Shown here in pieces: positions 52,850 through 63,865 of a DNA stretch of 64,000 nucleotides. The stretch comes from Tetraselmis striata. Lineage: Eukaryota; Chlorophyta; Chlorodendrophyceae; Chlorodendrales; Chlorodendraceae. Each line of letters opens with the position of its first letter. The first letter of the stretch is position 1. The translations under genes were made by a program, and so were the position numbers. The stretch lies in the NCBI GenBank assembly GCA_006384855.1, contig VCJN01001513.1:1-64000 (forward strand). Direction: 5' to 3'. The notes under the pieces were generated by a model, which was not told where the DNA came from, did no database searches, and saw nothing but the letters and a program-made list of their open reading frames with translations.

Positions 52850-54545
52850 GAATCTCCCGGCTCTTTCTCGTCCCCAAGCCTAGGCGTCAATACGCGGTGG
52901 CTCATCATCGACATGCGACTCCTCAACCGATAATGCGAGGAGCAGATGAACCAAAGCTTCGAGACCCTAACTTGGCTGCGTCATCCGGCTCGCCGGCCCG
53001 GCGACTACATGTTTTCCATGAACATATATGATGGCGGCTTCTACGCCGTCATCATTGCCCCCGCGGACCGAGACTACTTCACCGTCGACTACCGAAGCAA
53101 GTTTTACCGACTGACGGGGCTCCTCATAGGCTGGAGCCTAAGCACCTAGCACCTACCACTTGTGCTCCTCCACTGCCGCGTTCAACCGCCAAATGCGTCG
53201 CCCCGACTTATTTTCACAGTAACCCCCACGGAGTGCGTTGGACCAAACTCAGCATGGGACGATGCCATACACTACAACGGCACTACTTCCGCGGTTGTCG
53301 CATGCACCCGTACATGGGCGACTTCATGTTCTTCGCGTCAAGTCGGGCCGATGCCTACGCCGTACGAGTAGCATGCCGACATGCCGACAAAGGCCAGGAG
53401 TGGGAGCCGGTGCAACGGCTGGAGCACCTCCGCCCGGAGTTCGACTCGCATAACGGTACACTTACTGGCCCTACGGAGCATAAGCTCGAATTGCTCCATG
53501 CAACGGCCCATGGTCTCATCCGCCGCGCTAAGCACGACAAACGATGGCTGCCGGTGCAAGAGCTCGCGTCTTCGACATGTCGTGCCCAGTTTCTGTTCGT
53601 CCTCGCCATCAAGCATGCCCAATTCTACCTCCGCGAGCTGCACAACGTGCTCTACTGCACAAAGGACTCATGGGGCGGGCGCGTCAAGATGACGCACCAG
53701 CTCGAACGTGACCTCGAGTGGCGGGGCGTGGTCCCTACCCACAGCTATGACCGCTCCATCTACAAGCCCGTCGTGACATGCATGTCGACAGCTCCGTCTA
53801 CGGTTGGGGTGCCGTCCTCAATGACGCCACCATGGCGCGATGCTTCCGGTACGGCGGCAACCGAGAGATGCACATCACTTACAAGGAGCTCAAGGCAGTC
53901 CGGTGCTGCTTCACGAGGACAACATGGATGTGGTCTACATCCTCGCCAACCTCAACTTCCGCTCCAATAGTCATGATTGAGCTACATAAGCTATGGTTCA
54001 TCCTCGACACGAAGGACATCTCCATTCGCGCGCCCTACATCAAGACCACGGCGAACATTTGGGCTGATCGCCTCAGCCTCGAAATCGACTACGACGATTG
54101 TGCATATAACCTACGCCACTTCAATCACCGCGACAGTACTTGGGGTCGCAAAACATCGACCGCTTCGCTACAATGGAGAACGCGCGGCTCCCGCTCCCGC
54201 TGGCACGACCCATGCATGGCCACCGACACCTTGCGCCTTTCCGACGGCGCGTGGCGTCGCGAGCACAACTAGTGCAACCCTTCCAAGGGCATGATTGGCG
54301 ATCTCGTCATGAAACTCTCACTACCTCCGGCGTGGCAGCCACCGTCATCGTGCTTCCGGCGATCGTGCTTCCCCGGACCTCTTCGCGCCCGGGCGGCTCA
54401 GCGTGCGCGACGCGACGGCGTCGGTCCTCCCAAGTGGCCTGTGGTCACCTTTCGCCACCCCCCTCCGGACCCGGTGCCCGGGCCCGGCTTCTTGACCGCC
54501 CCTCGTCTGCCCCTCGGGCCGGCCAGCGCCCCTTGCGTCATGCCT
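52850..54545 (+). pseudogene. Broken reverse transcriptase-RNase H of the DIRS-like element
   Basis: The reading shifts among all three plus frames and has stop codons (for example after SWSLST near 53149 and DMRLLNR near 52933). Recognisable pieces in order: LFLVPKP near 52865; APADRDYFTVDY and YRLTGLLIGWSLS (53040-53147); a YMGDFMFFA stretch (about 53311-53337) where the catalytic YxDD has become YMGD; WEPVQRLEHL (53403); the RNase H-like HVDSSVYGWGAVLND (53781) and HITYKELKAV (53871); and ANIWADRLS (54053), then DRFATMENARLP. The family order is normal but the enzyme cannot be active. Confidence 0.75.
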
Positions 54546-54587
54546 AGGATCGAGCTCGGGAAAACGCACGGCCCCCTCCCTTTGAAA

Positions 54588-54908
54588 TGTCTACCGATAG
54601 TTGGGGTTCCTTCCGTTTGGCTCGCATTGCGCGCGTTCTCCTGCGACACGTCAATCTACGTGGCACGCATGTTACGCGCTTAGCTACACATCTTACCAAG
54701 CATGAGCTTCTACCGCAGTACTACGGGCGTCCTACATCACCCACATAAAGACGTAGAAAACTGCCGTGACAACGAGCATAGCCAACTCCAACACATCGTT
54801 GTGAGTTGACCCCGCTCAAGGTAATATTCTAGAAATAAGAGTATTGGGCTCTGTGATGTACCCATCTTCCATCTTTGCGCCCAGCCTACCATGTGGCGGG
54901 TCGCGTCA
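54588..54908 (+). repeat. Right direct terminal repeat of the DIRS-like element
   Basis: Partner of the left repeat. It lacks the GCGCATCCACGTAGTGGCAC spacing seen on the left (a 5-6 base gap) and has an altered A/T-rich stretch near 54825-54845. Confidence 0.75.
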
Positions 54909-56909
54909 GTCCCCCTCCCTCCTATTCACTTCGTGCTTTGTGTTCTTGCGGGTTGCCGAGAGGCTCTTGCCCTAGAAAACACTGTAACCAAAGCCAAAGC
55001 ACCGTTTCCGCAAAACACATAGCCCCCTTTGAAACTATATACTCCTATTGGCGGCCACTAAAATGGCAGTGACTACATATCATTCTCATCATCCACCATA
55101 TTAGGCGGGTCTGATTTAACATCGTGTTTTAGACCCCCCTCTCCTGACTCTGTTTCCAACCCCTCTACTTTATTTATGTTGATCTCACAGTACTTAGTAG
55201 AACATGCCCAAAGTTGCACAATAATTACCACTGTCATGATTTTTTTTTATGATTTCAATACATGGCTTTGTGCAGAAAGTTGTTCCCTGCCATATGCACG
55301 CGTGAAATGAAGAGGGGGTGGGGCACTTTTTGGAACCATCGCCATATTAGAGTCAGCATCATGGCAACCCAACCACACGTACGGTGGCCCTATCCCCCCT
55401 CTCTCCATGTATAGCGCTATGATGCTGTTAAGCTGTTGTACGGGCTTGCTATGTGCTGCTGCTTTCATCACCACGCTGCTATGCCCTGCTGCGCAATAAT
55501 GCCGCCTGCCTATCAAGTGGTTGCATCATCTTCTCAACACAGTTGGCCTTGTCGCCCCTCGCGAGCACCCGATCATAGCCGGCACGCTCACATAGTTTGC
55601 ACAAAGGCAAAACAATGGTGTAGACAATATGTAACTAACACCTGACGACCTCATCTATGAGTCCTCCGTCTTCATCACATGGACGTCCAAGGATATGCCT
55701 GGCCTGGATATCAACGTTGGCGGCGGTGCGGGGCTGAGCCCCCAGCCGCTCATGCACCGCTCCCAGCCGCCGAGTACTGCTTAAGTACGTGAACATAAAG
55801 TTGAGGCCACTTTCAGTAAGGTGAACCCCCCCCCCGCCCCCCCCCCCCCCCCCCCCCCCTCCCCCCCCCCCCCCCCCCCCCTCCCCCCCCCCCCTCCCCC
55901 CCCCCCCCCCTTCTGTTTCTCCGGAAAGTAGAGTACTAAAACATAACATTGAATCGGACCCGTCTTATTGGAACACGGGTAGCAGTACTACCCGTTCGGG
56001 AGAAGTACGGGTGTTTCTCTTTTATTCTCCATCATCCAGACGTGCTGGGCTTAATCAGGATTACTTACTGATGTCGGCGACTATCTCGACTCTAAATAAA
56101 TGATTAGTTAGCGACTAAATACGGACCCGTTACGCAAGAAAAATGTTCACAGCGGGCATTCAATATAAACCCATAGCGACAATTATTTTTAGTTTAGGAT
56201 GCGCGACATTCAATTGCGTAGTGCAGCTGCTGCTCTTATTGTTATTTGCTTTTATTTATTACTTGCTCTGGTGGATAGTGACTAGAAAGCGTTCGCATTT
56301 TCGGACGACGGTACCGACTATGTCAAATCACTATGTCATTTTGAAATTTCCAAATATAAAATAAAGATACGGGTTGATCAGTGGTCGACCTTTCGCCCTC
56401 GTCGCCGCACTCCCGCCGGCCGCCTGCTGCGTGAAATCGTATCGCACCGCCGGTGTCCGGGGATATGCTTGCCCAGGATGCACATGAATGTGCACGCCGC
56501 ACGCGCGCTAACTCGTGGCGGTGCCTTGCGGGTTGCGGCATGCCTACTGTCCCACCTCACCCGCCACTCAATGTCTACACACACCTTACCAGCCTAAAGC
56601 TCCACAGACAGCTCAGCGATAAAGCTGGCAGAGAGATTCCAATTTGGGCCTTTCGTAGCTGGCGCCCTGCTTTGGTGGCCACGGCAGCACCAACGCCTGG
56701 GTTGCAAGGGAGAGGAGTGCCCGAGCTCGGGGTTTGCTGGAGTTCCCGCCCCGCATGTGACGGGAACGAAACGATCGGTACGAGTAGCGGCGTGTAACGA
56801 TCGGCACGGGTAGGCCCTCGCCTGGGGAATTCCGCAACTTGGCTGCGGCTCAACTGCCACCCACACGAGGTGCCAAACGAGAGACCGGCTTGCCGGGCGC
56901 CCTGCCGAG
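54909..56909. other. Spacer between the DIRS-like element and the next gene
   Basis: AT-richer at 55080-55260 and 56100-56370. Contains the 85-base poly-C tract. No supported gene; short hydrophobic frames such as LLLLLFAFIYYLLWWIV (near 56230-56280) lack other support. Confidence 0.5.
55826..55910. repeat. 85-base poly-C tract
   Basis: Longest C-rich stretch in the window, interrupted by single G and T bases, in a spacer with no gene. Confidence 0.95.
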
Positions 56910-57484
56910 ATGTCGGGCCGCTCCACCTTGTCGAAGGAGCAAGGTACGCATTGCTGGGCGTTACCCACAGAACTGGGCACTGCCCGCGAGCGCTATGTAG
57001 AGCTGGCGGCAGCTGAGCGCGTCGAGGCTCTCGTGCGTTTTGATAATGGAATGTGAGCAAAAGTATGTACATACCTCCGGGCTGAAGCAGCCGGATGGCT
57101 GCCGCTGTCGCTGTGCAGAGCCGCGGGTGCCGGAGCTGGTGCAAAGCGGGGAGCTGGCGATAGAACGCGAACGATGCGGGACAGCCGACACAGTGGACAG
57201 CATGGACTACGCGGCTGACGCGCTGACAAAGGTGAGCCTTCCGGGCGCGATATGCGGGAAGCCGAGCAGCTGATGCGCCCCGGGTCATGTACCCCCGGCT
57301 CTATGGGTATCGGTAGCGTGTGCTCAGCTCCCTCACTGCCCGTGGATGGGGCGCGCCGCAGCAATACATGAAGCTGCGCATGTCAAGCGGCTTCAGCGAT
57401 GGCGCGCCATCACGACCAGCATCCACCCGCTCGACCAAGTCCGGCAGGAAAAAGAAAACCAAACCGGTGAAGAAGGACAAGTGA
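56910..57484 (+). CDS. Small conserved-looking protein, unknown function
   Basis: Three plus-strand segments with coding character. The first from ATG 56910 gives MSGRSTLSKEQ and TARERYVELAAAERVEALVR, followed by a GTGAGC donor near 57050. The second, ending at 57231, gives VPELVQSGELAIERERCGTA and DTVDSMDYAADALTK. The third, 57362-57484, continues in phase as QYMKLRMSSGF and ends in a lysine-rich tail, SGRKKKTKPVKKDK. The join between the first and second is uncertain because the phases offered do not match. No family is recognised; it sits head-to-tail with the PG-rich repeat gene, so a flagellar role is possible but only by neighbourhood. Confidence 0.55.
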
Positions 57485-57620
57485 GCCCCGCCCTGATCAA
57501 GTGGACTCCCACTCCATATTTTAAAAACTCGTGCATATGCCACGATTTCGCCATCTGTACCGCAGTTAGAGGACTACTGTGCATACTGACACGCCATGCG
57601 CGCTGCCTTTGGGCAGGCCC

Positions 57621-60616
57621 ATGCCGATGCTGCCTCCCCCACGGAAAAAGCTGTACACCCCCGGGCCAGGCGCGTACAGTCCCAAGGTGCGCACCCGCCT
57701 GGCGTTGTCACGGTGCATACTTTCGGAGGCATCGCGACACATACCCAAGGCGGCTGCGTGATGCCGCGTGCTAAAGCGCGCATGCCCGGGCTCTGTGTAG
57801 ATCGACCGCTATTCAGAGAACTCCCTTCACTCCAAGTCTTACTCCTTTGGCGGAGGCACGCTTGGGCAGAGCGACCGCTCCTTCCTGCGCCACTACCTGA
57901 GCCAGCAGGTCGGCCTACCCTCCCGGGCACGCGGCGTGGAATGCGTCCCCTAAACACAGCTCTCTTTCTGCTGGCCCCTAGCACCGGCCATCATAATCCT
58001 AACACTGGACCGCCCTCCTTCTGGCCGCAGAGCTCGCCCGGGCCGATGTACATACCCGACAAGGAGCCTGTCAGCACGTTGCGCAGCGTGGAGTCAGTGT
58101 CCTTTGGCCGGGCGGGAGGGAACAGCCGCAACACCTACCATTTCGGCGCCGCCACCAACAGGTACGGCATGCTCGGGCGCCCCAACTTGGGCACGATTAA
58201 CCTGGACGAGCGCGCGCCTCACTGCGAGCCCGATTTGTCTGCTGTGCACAGCCCCGTGCACAACCCAGGGCCCGGCGAGTACCAAGTCATGCAAGACAAG
58301 AAGGGCAACAAAGTGCCGGCTGGAAAGGCCACGGCGGCGCACTCTTTTGGAAACTCTTCATTCCACCAGCCACAGGTAAGCTCGAGCTTCCGCCGCATCC
58401 CCCGAGGCATGTTGCGCAGTGAATGGCGGTTGCGCTATACCGCCAGCGCTTTGTCGCGAAGATGCACGTGACGGGGGGGCTTACGCGGTGTTCGGTTTCG
58501 GTACCTTCGCAGCTGAACTACAGCAAGACCATGTTCATCAGCGACGGGCACTCGAGGGAGAATCTCGGCGTGCACTCGCCGGGGCCCAAGTACCACCCGA
58601 ATTCCGACAGCTCCGCAAAGTTCAGCGCATCCCCAGCGTACACCACCCGCCCCAAGGTCCGTGCCGGCTTGCCTTTTTGCGGCCTTGCGCCCGTCCAGCC
58701 ACCCCACCAAATCGCTGATGCGGTGCTATTCGCCTGCCAGGGGACTATGCATTGGGACAAGCTGCTGGCCCCGAACAACTGTTACCAGCCCGGGCCGGAG
58801 TACCATCCCACCGTGGTATTGCCCCCCCCCCCCCCCCGCCCCCCCCCCGCGCCCCTCGGGCCGCCCCCTCTGCCCCGGGATCGCAGCGTGGGATTCTGAG
58901 AACCCATTTGGCGGATGCGGATTGTGCAGATGCGGGATGGCAGCAGGTTCCTGAAGGAGTCCCCGAAGTACACCTTCAAGCGCGAGTACCAGCGGCCGGC
59001 GCCCTCCACCAACCTGTCCGCCAGCGCGTTCATCACGGAGCGCCACGCAAAGACCGCCAACCACTCCGTCCACTCCCCCGGCCCCATCTACTACCCCAAC
59101 AAGCCGGAGAGGCACAAGGGTGAGCCCCTCAGACCCCGCACCCGCCTGCGTGCCCTCATTTACGCTTCAACACACCCCCCCAACTTTCAAAAACCACTGT
59201 CACATGCCCCACAGCATCCAATTGGGTTCGCGTTTCCACACAAGCATGAATTGGATGGCACCATCCAGTCGCAGATTCCGCGTTATCTTTGCAGTGTATT
59301 GTGAGGGATGTCCAGATACATTAAGTTTGTTCTCAATCGCGAGGGAGTCGCAACAATAACATAACGGGAACTCAGAGCGGGGGCTACGGAATCCGTACTT
59401 CCCGTCCACTGTGATCGCTGTCCTTGGTATCTGAAGTGGCGTCTGCATGCTGGGGGGATGAGCGTAGCTTCACGGTGCCACTACACTCCTCGATACGCCA
59501 TCACACATCCGCATCCGGCTTTTCCCCCGCCACCTCATCGTCCTCTAGGACCGTGCCAGGCTCCCCTGGGCGTTTCATCCGCCCCCTTGCCGCACACGCC
59601 GCGCACAGCTTCACGAGAGATTGTGCGGCGACCCCCTCCCCGCCTCCCCCGGTGGTGACAATTCCAATGAATATATATACGCTACAAGTGCATGTGGACC
59701 TGAGGTTACGACGAGTATGTGTACGATATCACGCTGTCGTGTGGCAAGCGCTGTGCTTTTAATACCGCCTCGATGAGTATACTGGTTTCGGAGCTTGTGG
59801 TCTCGATCCAGGGACCTGGAGGTCGCCGTTTCGATCCCTGGTGAAACCGAGACTTGATGTCTCGCGCAGGGAGGAATGTCGTATGACAACTACGATGTGT
59901 AAATACGCTGCGAGTATTTGTACACTGCGTACCTGAGGTTAAATACGCTATCACGGCGCCCGGGGGGCAATCATTGTGCTTTTGAGGCGGGTGTCGCCTT
60001 GATTGGTAAACTCCCCTCTCTTCCATATTCCTCCTCCATTTGCTTGGTATTGCATGGGTGGTCCTAACCTTTGCTGTGTCATCGTGTCTTTTGTGGCGGA
60101 TACCGCCTCGATTAGTATACTGGTTCCGGAGCTTGTGGTCTCGATCCAGGTGCCTAGAGGTCGCCGTTTCGATCCCTGGTGAAACCGAGACTTGATGTCT
60201 CGCGCAGGGAGGAATGTCGTATGACAACTACGATGTGTATATACGCTGCGAGTATTTGTACACTGCGTACCTGAGGTTAAACACGCTATCACGGCGCCCG
60301 GGGGGCAATCGTTGTACTTTTGAGGCGGGTGTCGCCTTGATTGGTGAACTCCCCTCTCTTCTATATTCCTCCTTCATTTGCCTGATATTGCATGGGAATA
60401 TTCTCATGCTGCAAACACTCAGTTCAAGCTCAAGCTGGAAGGTTAGCTACAGACATATAACACCGCAACGCCCGCCAAGTCATGCTCGCCGGGCTCCTAA
60501 CCTGGTGGTCCTGACCTTTGCTGTGTCATCGTGTCCATGCAGCGTCACCCAACTTCAGCATGTCGGGCCCAAAGGACCGGTTCTACGACCGCTTCGAGCC
60601 CAACCGGATCCTCTAG
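57621..60616 (+). CDS. Sperm-tail PG-rich repeat (STPGR) protein
   Basis: Axoneme-associated family that includes ODF3/CIMAP-type proteins, thought to be microtubule inner or associated proteins. Seven exons in phase: 57621-57686, 57801-57908, 58031-58375, 58513-58656, 58741-58812, 58930-59119, 60543-60616, giving 332 residues. Repeats: KLYTPGPGAYSPK, SSPGPMYIPDKE, HNPGPGEYQVM, HSPGPKYHPNS, YQPGPEYHPT and HSPGPIYYPNKPERHK, with SFG/HFG motifs between them (KSYSFGGGTL, TYHFGAATN, HSFGNSSF). The last exon (SPNFSMSGPKDRFYDRFEPN) is joined across a 1.42 kb intron filled with a duplicated tRNA-like repeat. The start is the first ATG of an exon beginning MPMLPPPRKK; an upstream non-coding exon is possible. 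TGTAA lies 90 bases after the stop. Confidence 0.9.
59765..60330 (+). repeat. Tandemly duplicated tRNA-like (SINE-like) sequence in an intron
   Basis: A unit of about 340 bases beginning CCGCCTCGAT.AGTATACTGG is present at about 59767 and again at about 60107. Each has an A-box-like GTATACTGGTT.CGGAGC and a B-box-like GTTTCGATCCCTGG about 60 bases later, spacing typical of a tRNA-derived SINE. The segment GGTGGTCCT.ACCTTTGCTG recurs once more at 60502, just before the intron's AG, so the duplication includes the end of the host intron. Confidence 0.6.
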
Positions 60617-60705
60617 CTGCGGCACAAGCACCCGGGGGCGCTGCAGTGATGCAGCACGGGCAGCTGGGGCACGGTGCCGTGGCGGCGGATATCGGCGCGT
60701 TTCTT

Positions 60706-60710
60706 TGTAA
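60706..60710 (+). promoter_or_regulatory. TGTAA polyadenylation signal of the PG-rich gene
   Basis: TGTAA in TTCTTTGTAATAATCG, 90 bases after the stop at 60616 and before the convergent minus-strand gene ends at 60887. Confidence 0.5.
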
Positions 60711-60886
60711 TAATCGCATTCCTTGCATACAGCCACCATTGCGCTGGCGGAAGAGCACGTAGCATGACATTAGTGGGACGCCTACGGCCACCTCCCCCGT
60801 GGAGGTAGACGTGGCCCTGCTGTAGCGGCCAGTGGTCGGGGCTAATAGTCGATGCTGAGCTTGGCGACGTGTCCCCGATGTGGCGC

Positions 60887-61263
60887 TTAGGCCGCCTTCT
60901 TGTCTGCCCCCGGGATGTGGCGGTACTCAACGAGCAGCAGGTGGAAGCCGAAATGTGTCTGCACCGGCCCGACGGCCGTGTTGAGCGGCGTCGTGGGTGA
61001 GAAGCAGACCTTGTCGAAGGCGGGCACCATGCGGCCGGGGCCAAAGGTGCCCAGCTGCCCGCCGCGCCGGCCGCTCGGGCAGGTGGAGTACCCCTCGGCG
61101 GCCGCTGCAAAGGTGAGCTCCCCGGCGTCGATCTTGGCTTTCAGGCTCGTGCACTCCGCCTCCGTCGCGACCAGCACGTGGCGCGCCCGAACTTGTGCCT
61201 CGGGTGCCATCGCGCGGCGGATGAAGTACCTATGGCACCACGCAAGCAGCTCAGCAACCCCCC

Positions 61264-61300
<37 letters not shown>

Positions 61301-61920
61301 GCCCCACGATCCCCAAACAGCCAGTCCAACGTGCCGTTTTGCGCGTCGGCGCGTCCGGACGAAACGTTGCGAATTCCGGCACGGTTTTCTGCCAAGAACG
61401 CGCTTCAAGCAACTCACCGGAGCGCCAGGATGATGGCGACAATCAGGAGGTGCCATCCCCGGAGGGGGGTGCCGAGGATCGGAGTGTTGAGCACCAGGCC
61501 GATGTAGTACTCCTGCACGCACAGCGACCCGCACCGGCAAGGCGGAGTCAGCGAATCATCCCCCACAACCTCCCCCCCCCCCCCCCCCCCCCCCCCGGGG
61601 TGCAACGGAGCCACCCCTAGCTTGTTCTCGTCGACACACGCATGTGACTCCCTTCCCCCTCCCTAACGCTGCACCCGCGGGCTCCTCGTGCTCTGCGCGT
61701 GAGAGCGCCCACCCAGACGCGCGTGCGGCGTCACACCCTCGGCTTCGTGACGCTACATGGTTTTTATGCCGTACGTCCAATCAATAGGAAGGTCGTGGAC
61801 GGCCCGTCCCGCTGGGCCCGGGGGGCTGTAGGAAACATCGTGGGCGGAGCCGGGGGGGGGAGCGGGGGGCCTCGCCTCGTGGCCGGTGTACCGATCAGGG
61901 TGGGGTGGACGGGAAGCCAT
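60887..61920 (-). CDS. Membrane-anchored parvulin-type peptidyl-prolyl isomerase
   Basis: Last two exons are firm: 61512-61418 and 61229-60887, joined in phase (CG|G). The first of these encodes YYIGLVLNTPILGTPLRGW and a hydrophobic helix, HLLIVAIILALR. The second has RARHVLVATEAECTSLKAKI, AGELTFAAAAEGYSTCPS, GGQLGTFGPGRMVPAFDKV and THFGFHLLLVEYR, the full rotamase core of about 90 residues. A likely first exon begins at ATG 61920 (MASRPPHPDRYTGHEARPPA) and runs to about 61765; how it joins is not resolved. An N-terminal single membrane segment with a C-terminal parvulin domain suggests a membrane-tethered folding enzyme; which membrane is unknown. It is convergent with the PG-rich gene, 270 bases apart. 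Confidence 0.8.
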
Positions 61921-63071
61921 TGCAGAGGTGGTAACGTAGAGGTTTGAATCTGAGATAAGGACGATTACTCTACGACTCGGGCGAGTGGGCCCCGTGGGCA
62001 GCCAAGTTCGGGTGACTGTATGTATGATGACAGGTGCGCATCGCGACCAGGAAAAATGGCAGCGCTTGTCATGCTGGCCTGATGGGCTCCGGGCATGCGC
62101 GCTGCCGTTAGTTCTTTTTTGAGGGGGAGGATGATTCGCGCTACCGTACGGTACTGTACTGCCTGCGCCAGAGAAATTTCGCCTGGACCAATACTTTAGC
62201 TAGCGACTAACATTCCATGTACTTCACTCGCTCTGATGCTGCGTTCCCACCGCGAATATAGTCGCCACAGCATGGCGATTATAAATGCCCGGGGTACGAT
62301 CGTCCACAATATGCGGGTAGTGTCCCCCCTTACGTACCACACAGTGTCATTAAAATCCACGATATCTGACTATCCACGGCGACGAAGGCCGTTTCCCGCC
62401 GGTCACGGACGGGTAACATGGCGGCAGTCCGCGCGGACGGGCATGTGGAGCGCCCCTGTCATTCGTCGCATGCCGGGACGAGCGGGCGGTGATGTGTCAG
62501 CCGGCATGGCGAAACCGACACCAGGCACCTTCCCCGTATCACAAAGTACAAAGCCGTACGATACCGGCACCGACTCGTGCGAGGCGCTGAAGGCCGCTCC
62601 ATACTGCGATACCGGGCCGTTAGTCGGGTACACGCGCTACCTGGGCGGGTGAGGAGAGGCGCAAAGCGGAGGCGTCGAGGGCGGTATTCCGCCTATTGCC
62701 GCCTGCGGCGTTGGCGATCGCTGCCGCCTGTGACTTTCTACCAGCTGGCCGTTACTGTGCAGACGGCCAGGTGCAGGAACATATCAGGAAGGCTGGGGCA
62801 TTCGCGCCGTGTGATTAGCACGGGCACTTGCGATTTCGTCGGTTCCCATCGGCGGTAGGGCCCCTCTGCCCAATCAACATGACTTTGTATTTATTGCCAC
62901 AGCCATTGGCTTCTACATGGCGTATGCCATGAGATGATGCTCAATCAGGGGTGTTAGAGCATCGCTGACCCGCCCAAATCCACTGACTGTGCCATAGTTG
63001 GATTTTGCGCATTGGTACCCCGGCGCGTCCGACATCAGAGAATCCACCAACTGCAATCAAAGGGAGCCCAG
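61921..63071. other. Spacer between divergent genes
   Basis: Probable shared upstream region of the parvulin gene (minus) and the gene at 63072 (plus). A plus frame at 62236-62652 (ending MAKPTPGTFPVSQ, then TGTDSCEALKAAPYCDTGPL) is open but unsupported by any domain or splice link. Confidence 0.4.
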
Positions 63072-63865
63072 ATGCATCCAGGGGCAACTCAGCCGCTGGA
63101 GCGCGGCACCGTCCCGGTGTCTTTTGGCGCGATGGGCTTCCACGCTGACGTAGTGGTGCAAAAGCGAGCCGCGTACGACAACTCAAAGATAGCCGCGCGA
63201 CAGGCGAAAGCCGCCGCCCCGGACTCTGCGCCAAACACGGGCAACACCAGGTGACCGAGTCACTAGGCTATCATGGGGCTTGGGGCCCTGCTTGCCCATG
63301 CATCGTCTGGCGTGCCGCTTACTCTCTTTTCCATCCTATCAGAGCGTCCGTAAGCTCAAGTAAGACGTCGTCAGGAAGCTCTGGGCATCAGCATGTCGCA
63401 GGCCCCGCCCAGACGGCGGCGGCGGCGCCCGGCCCCACCCTGGCGCTGCCACCCACAGCTACAGCCTCACCATCCCAGGCAATTGTTGTCGCCGATGTGA
63501 AATTCGCCTCCTCCAAGGTTACTATCGCCACGCCGTCGAAGCCGATGCCCTGGCCCGGATATGAATGTGGCCCTTGCTGACATGCCCACCCCTGCTCCCT
63601 TCAGGCACGGGAGCAGTCGCAGCTGCTGGGGAAAGGGTTCATTTCGCAGCAAATAGACTTTGAGGCCATTGCGGACAGCAGCGTGGGGGGCAACGGGCTG
63701 CCACGGCCCTACGGGCGCTTCATTGCGCACCGCGAGGGCAACGGGCTGTCCATGTGGGAGCGCCGCCCCAACGCGCGGAGTGACCCCGCGGCGCAGCATG
63801 TGGGCCCCCCGCCGGTTAGCCAGCCGCAGCCTGCAGACCGGAACGTCACACTGGCGAACATCAAG
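63072..63865 (+). CDS. Unknown protein, at least three exons, possibly cut by the window edge
   Basis: Exons 63072-63250, 63343-63517 and 63605-63865 join in phase. The protein starts MHPGATQPLERGTVPVSFGA and continues FHADVVVQKRAAYDNSKIAA, a Ser/Ala/Pro linker, SQAIVVADVKFASSK, then SQLLGKGFISQQIDFEAIAD and RPYGRFIAHREGNGLSMWER, ending VTLANIK at a GTGGGA donor. If the last donor is not used, the frame stops at 63898. No family is recognised. A soluble protein with conserved-looking blocks and a linker is what can be seen. Confidence 0.6.

Larger units (their letters stand above)
51697..54908 (+). mobile_element. Degenerate DIRS-like retroelement between direct repeats
   Basis: Two direct repeats of about 320 bases, 51697-52021 and 54588-54908, bracket 2.57 kb. 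They share GCGCGTTCTCCTGCGACACG, TACGCGCT.AGCTACACATCT, GACGTAGAAAACTGCCGT and CTACCATGTGGCGGGTCGCG. The interior carries a broken reverse transcriptase and RNase H of the DIRS/Ty3-like type. Nothing after the RNase H region resembles an integrase or tyrosine recombinase, so the copy is truncated as well as decayed. Confidence 0.75.

Noticed and set aside
56575-57288. 237-codon minus-strand frame
   Set aside because: It is the shadow of the plus-strand exons ending at 57049 and 57231 and shows no domain.
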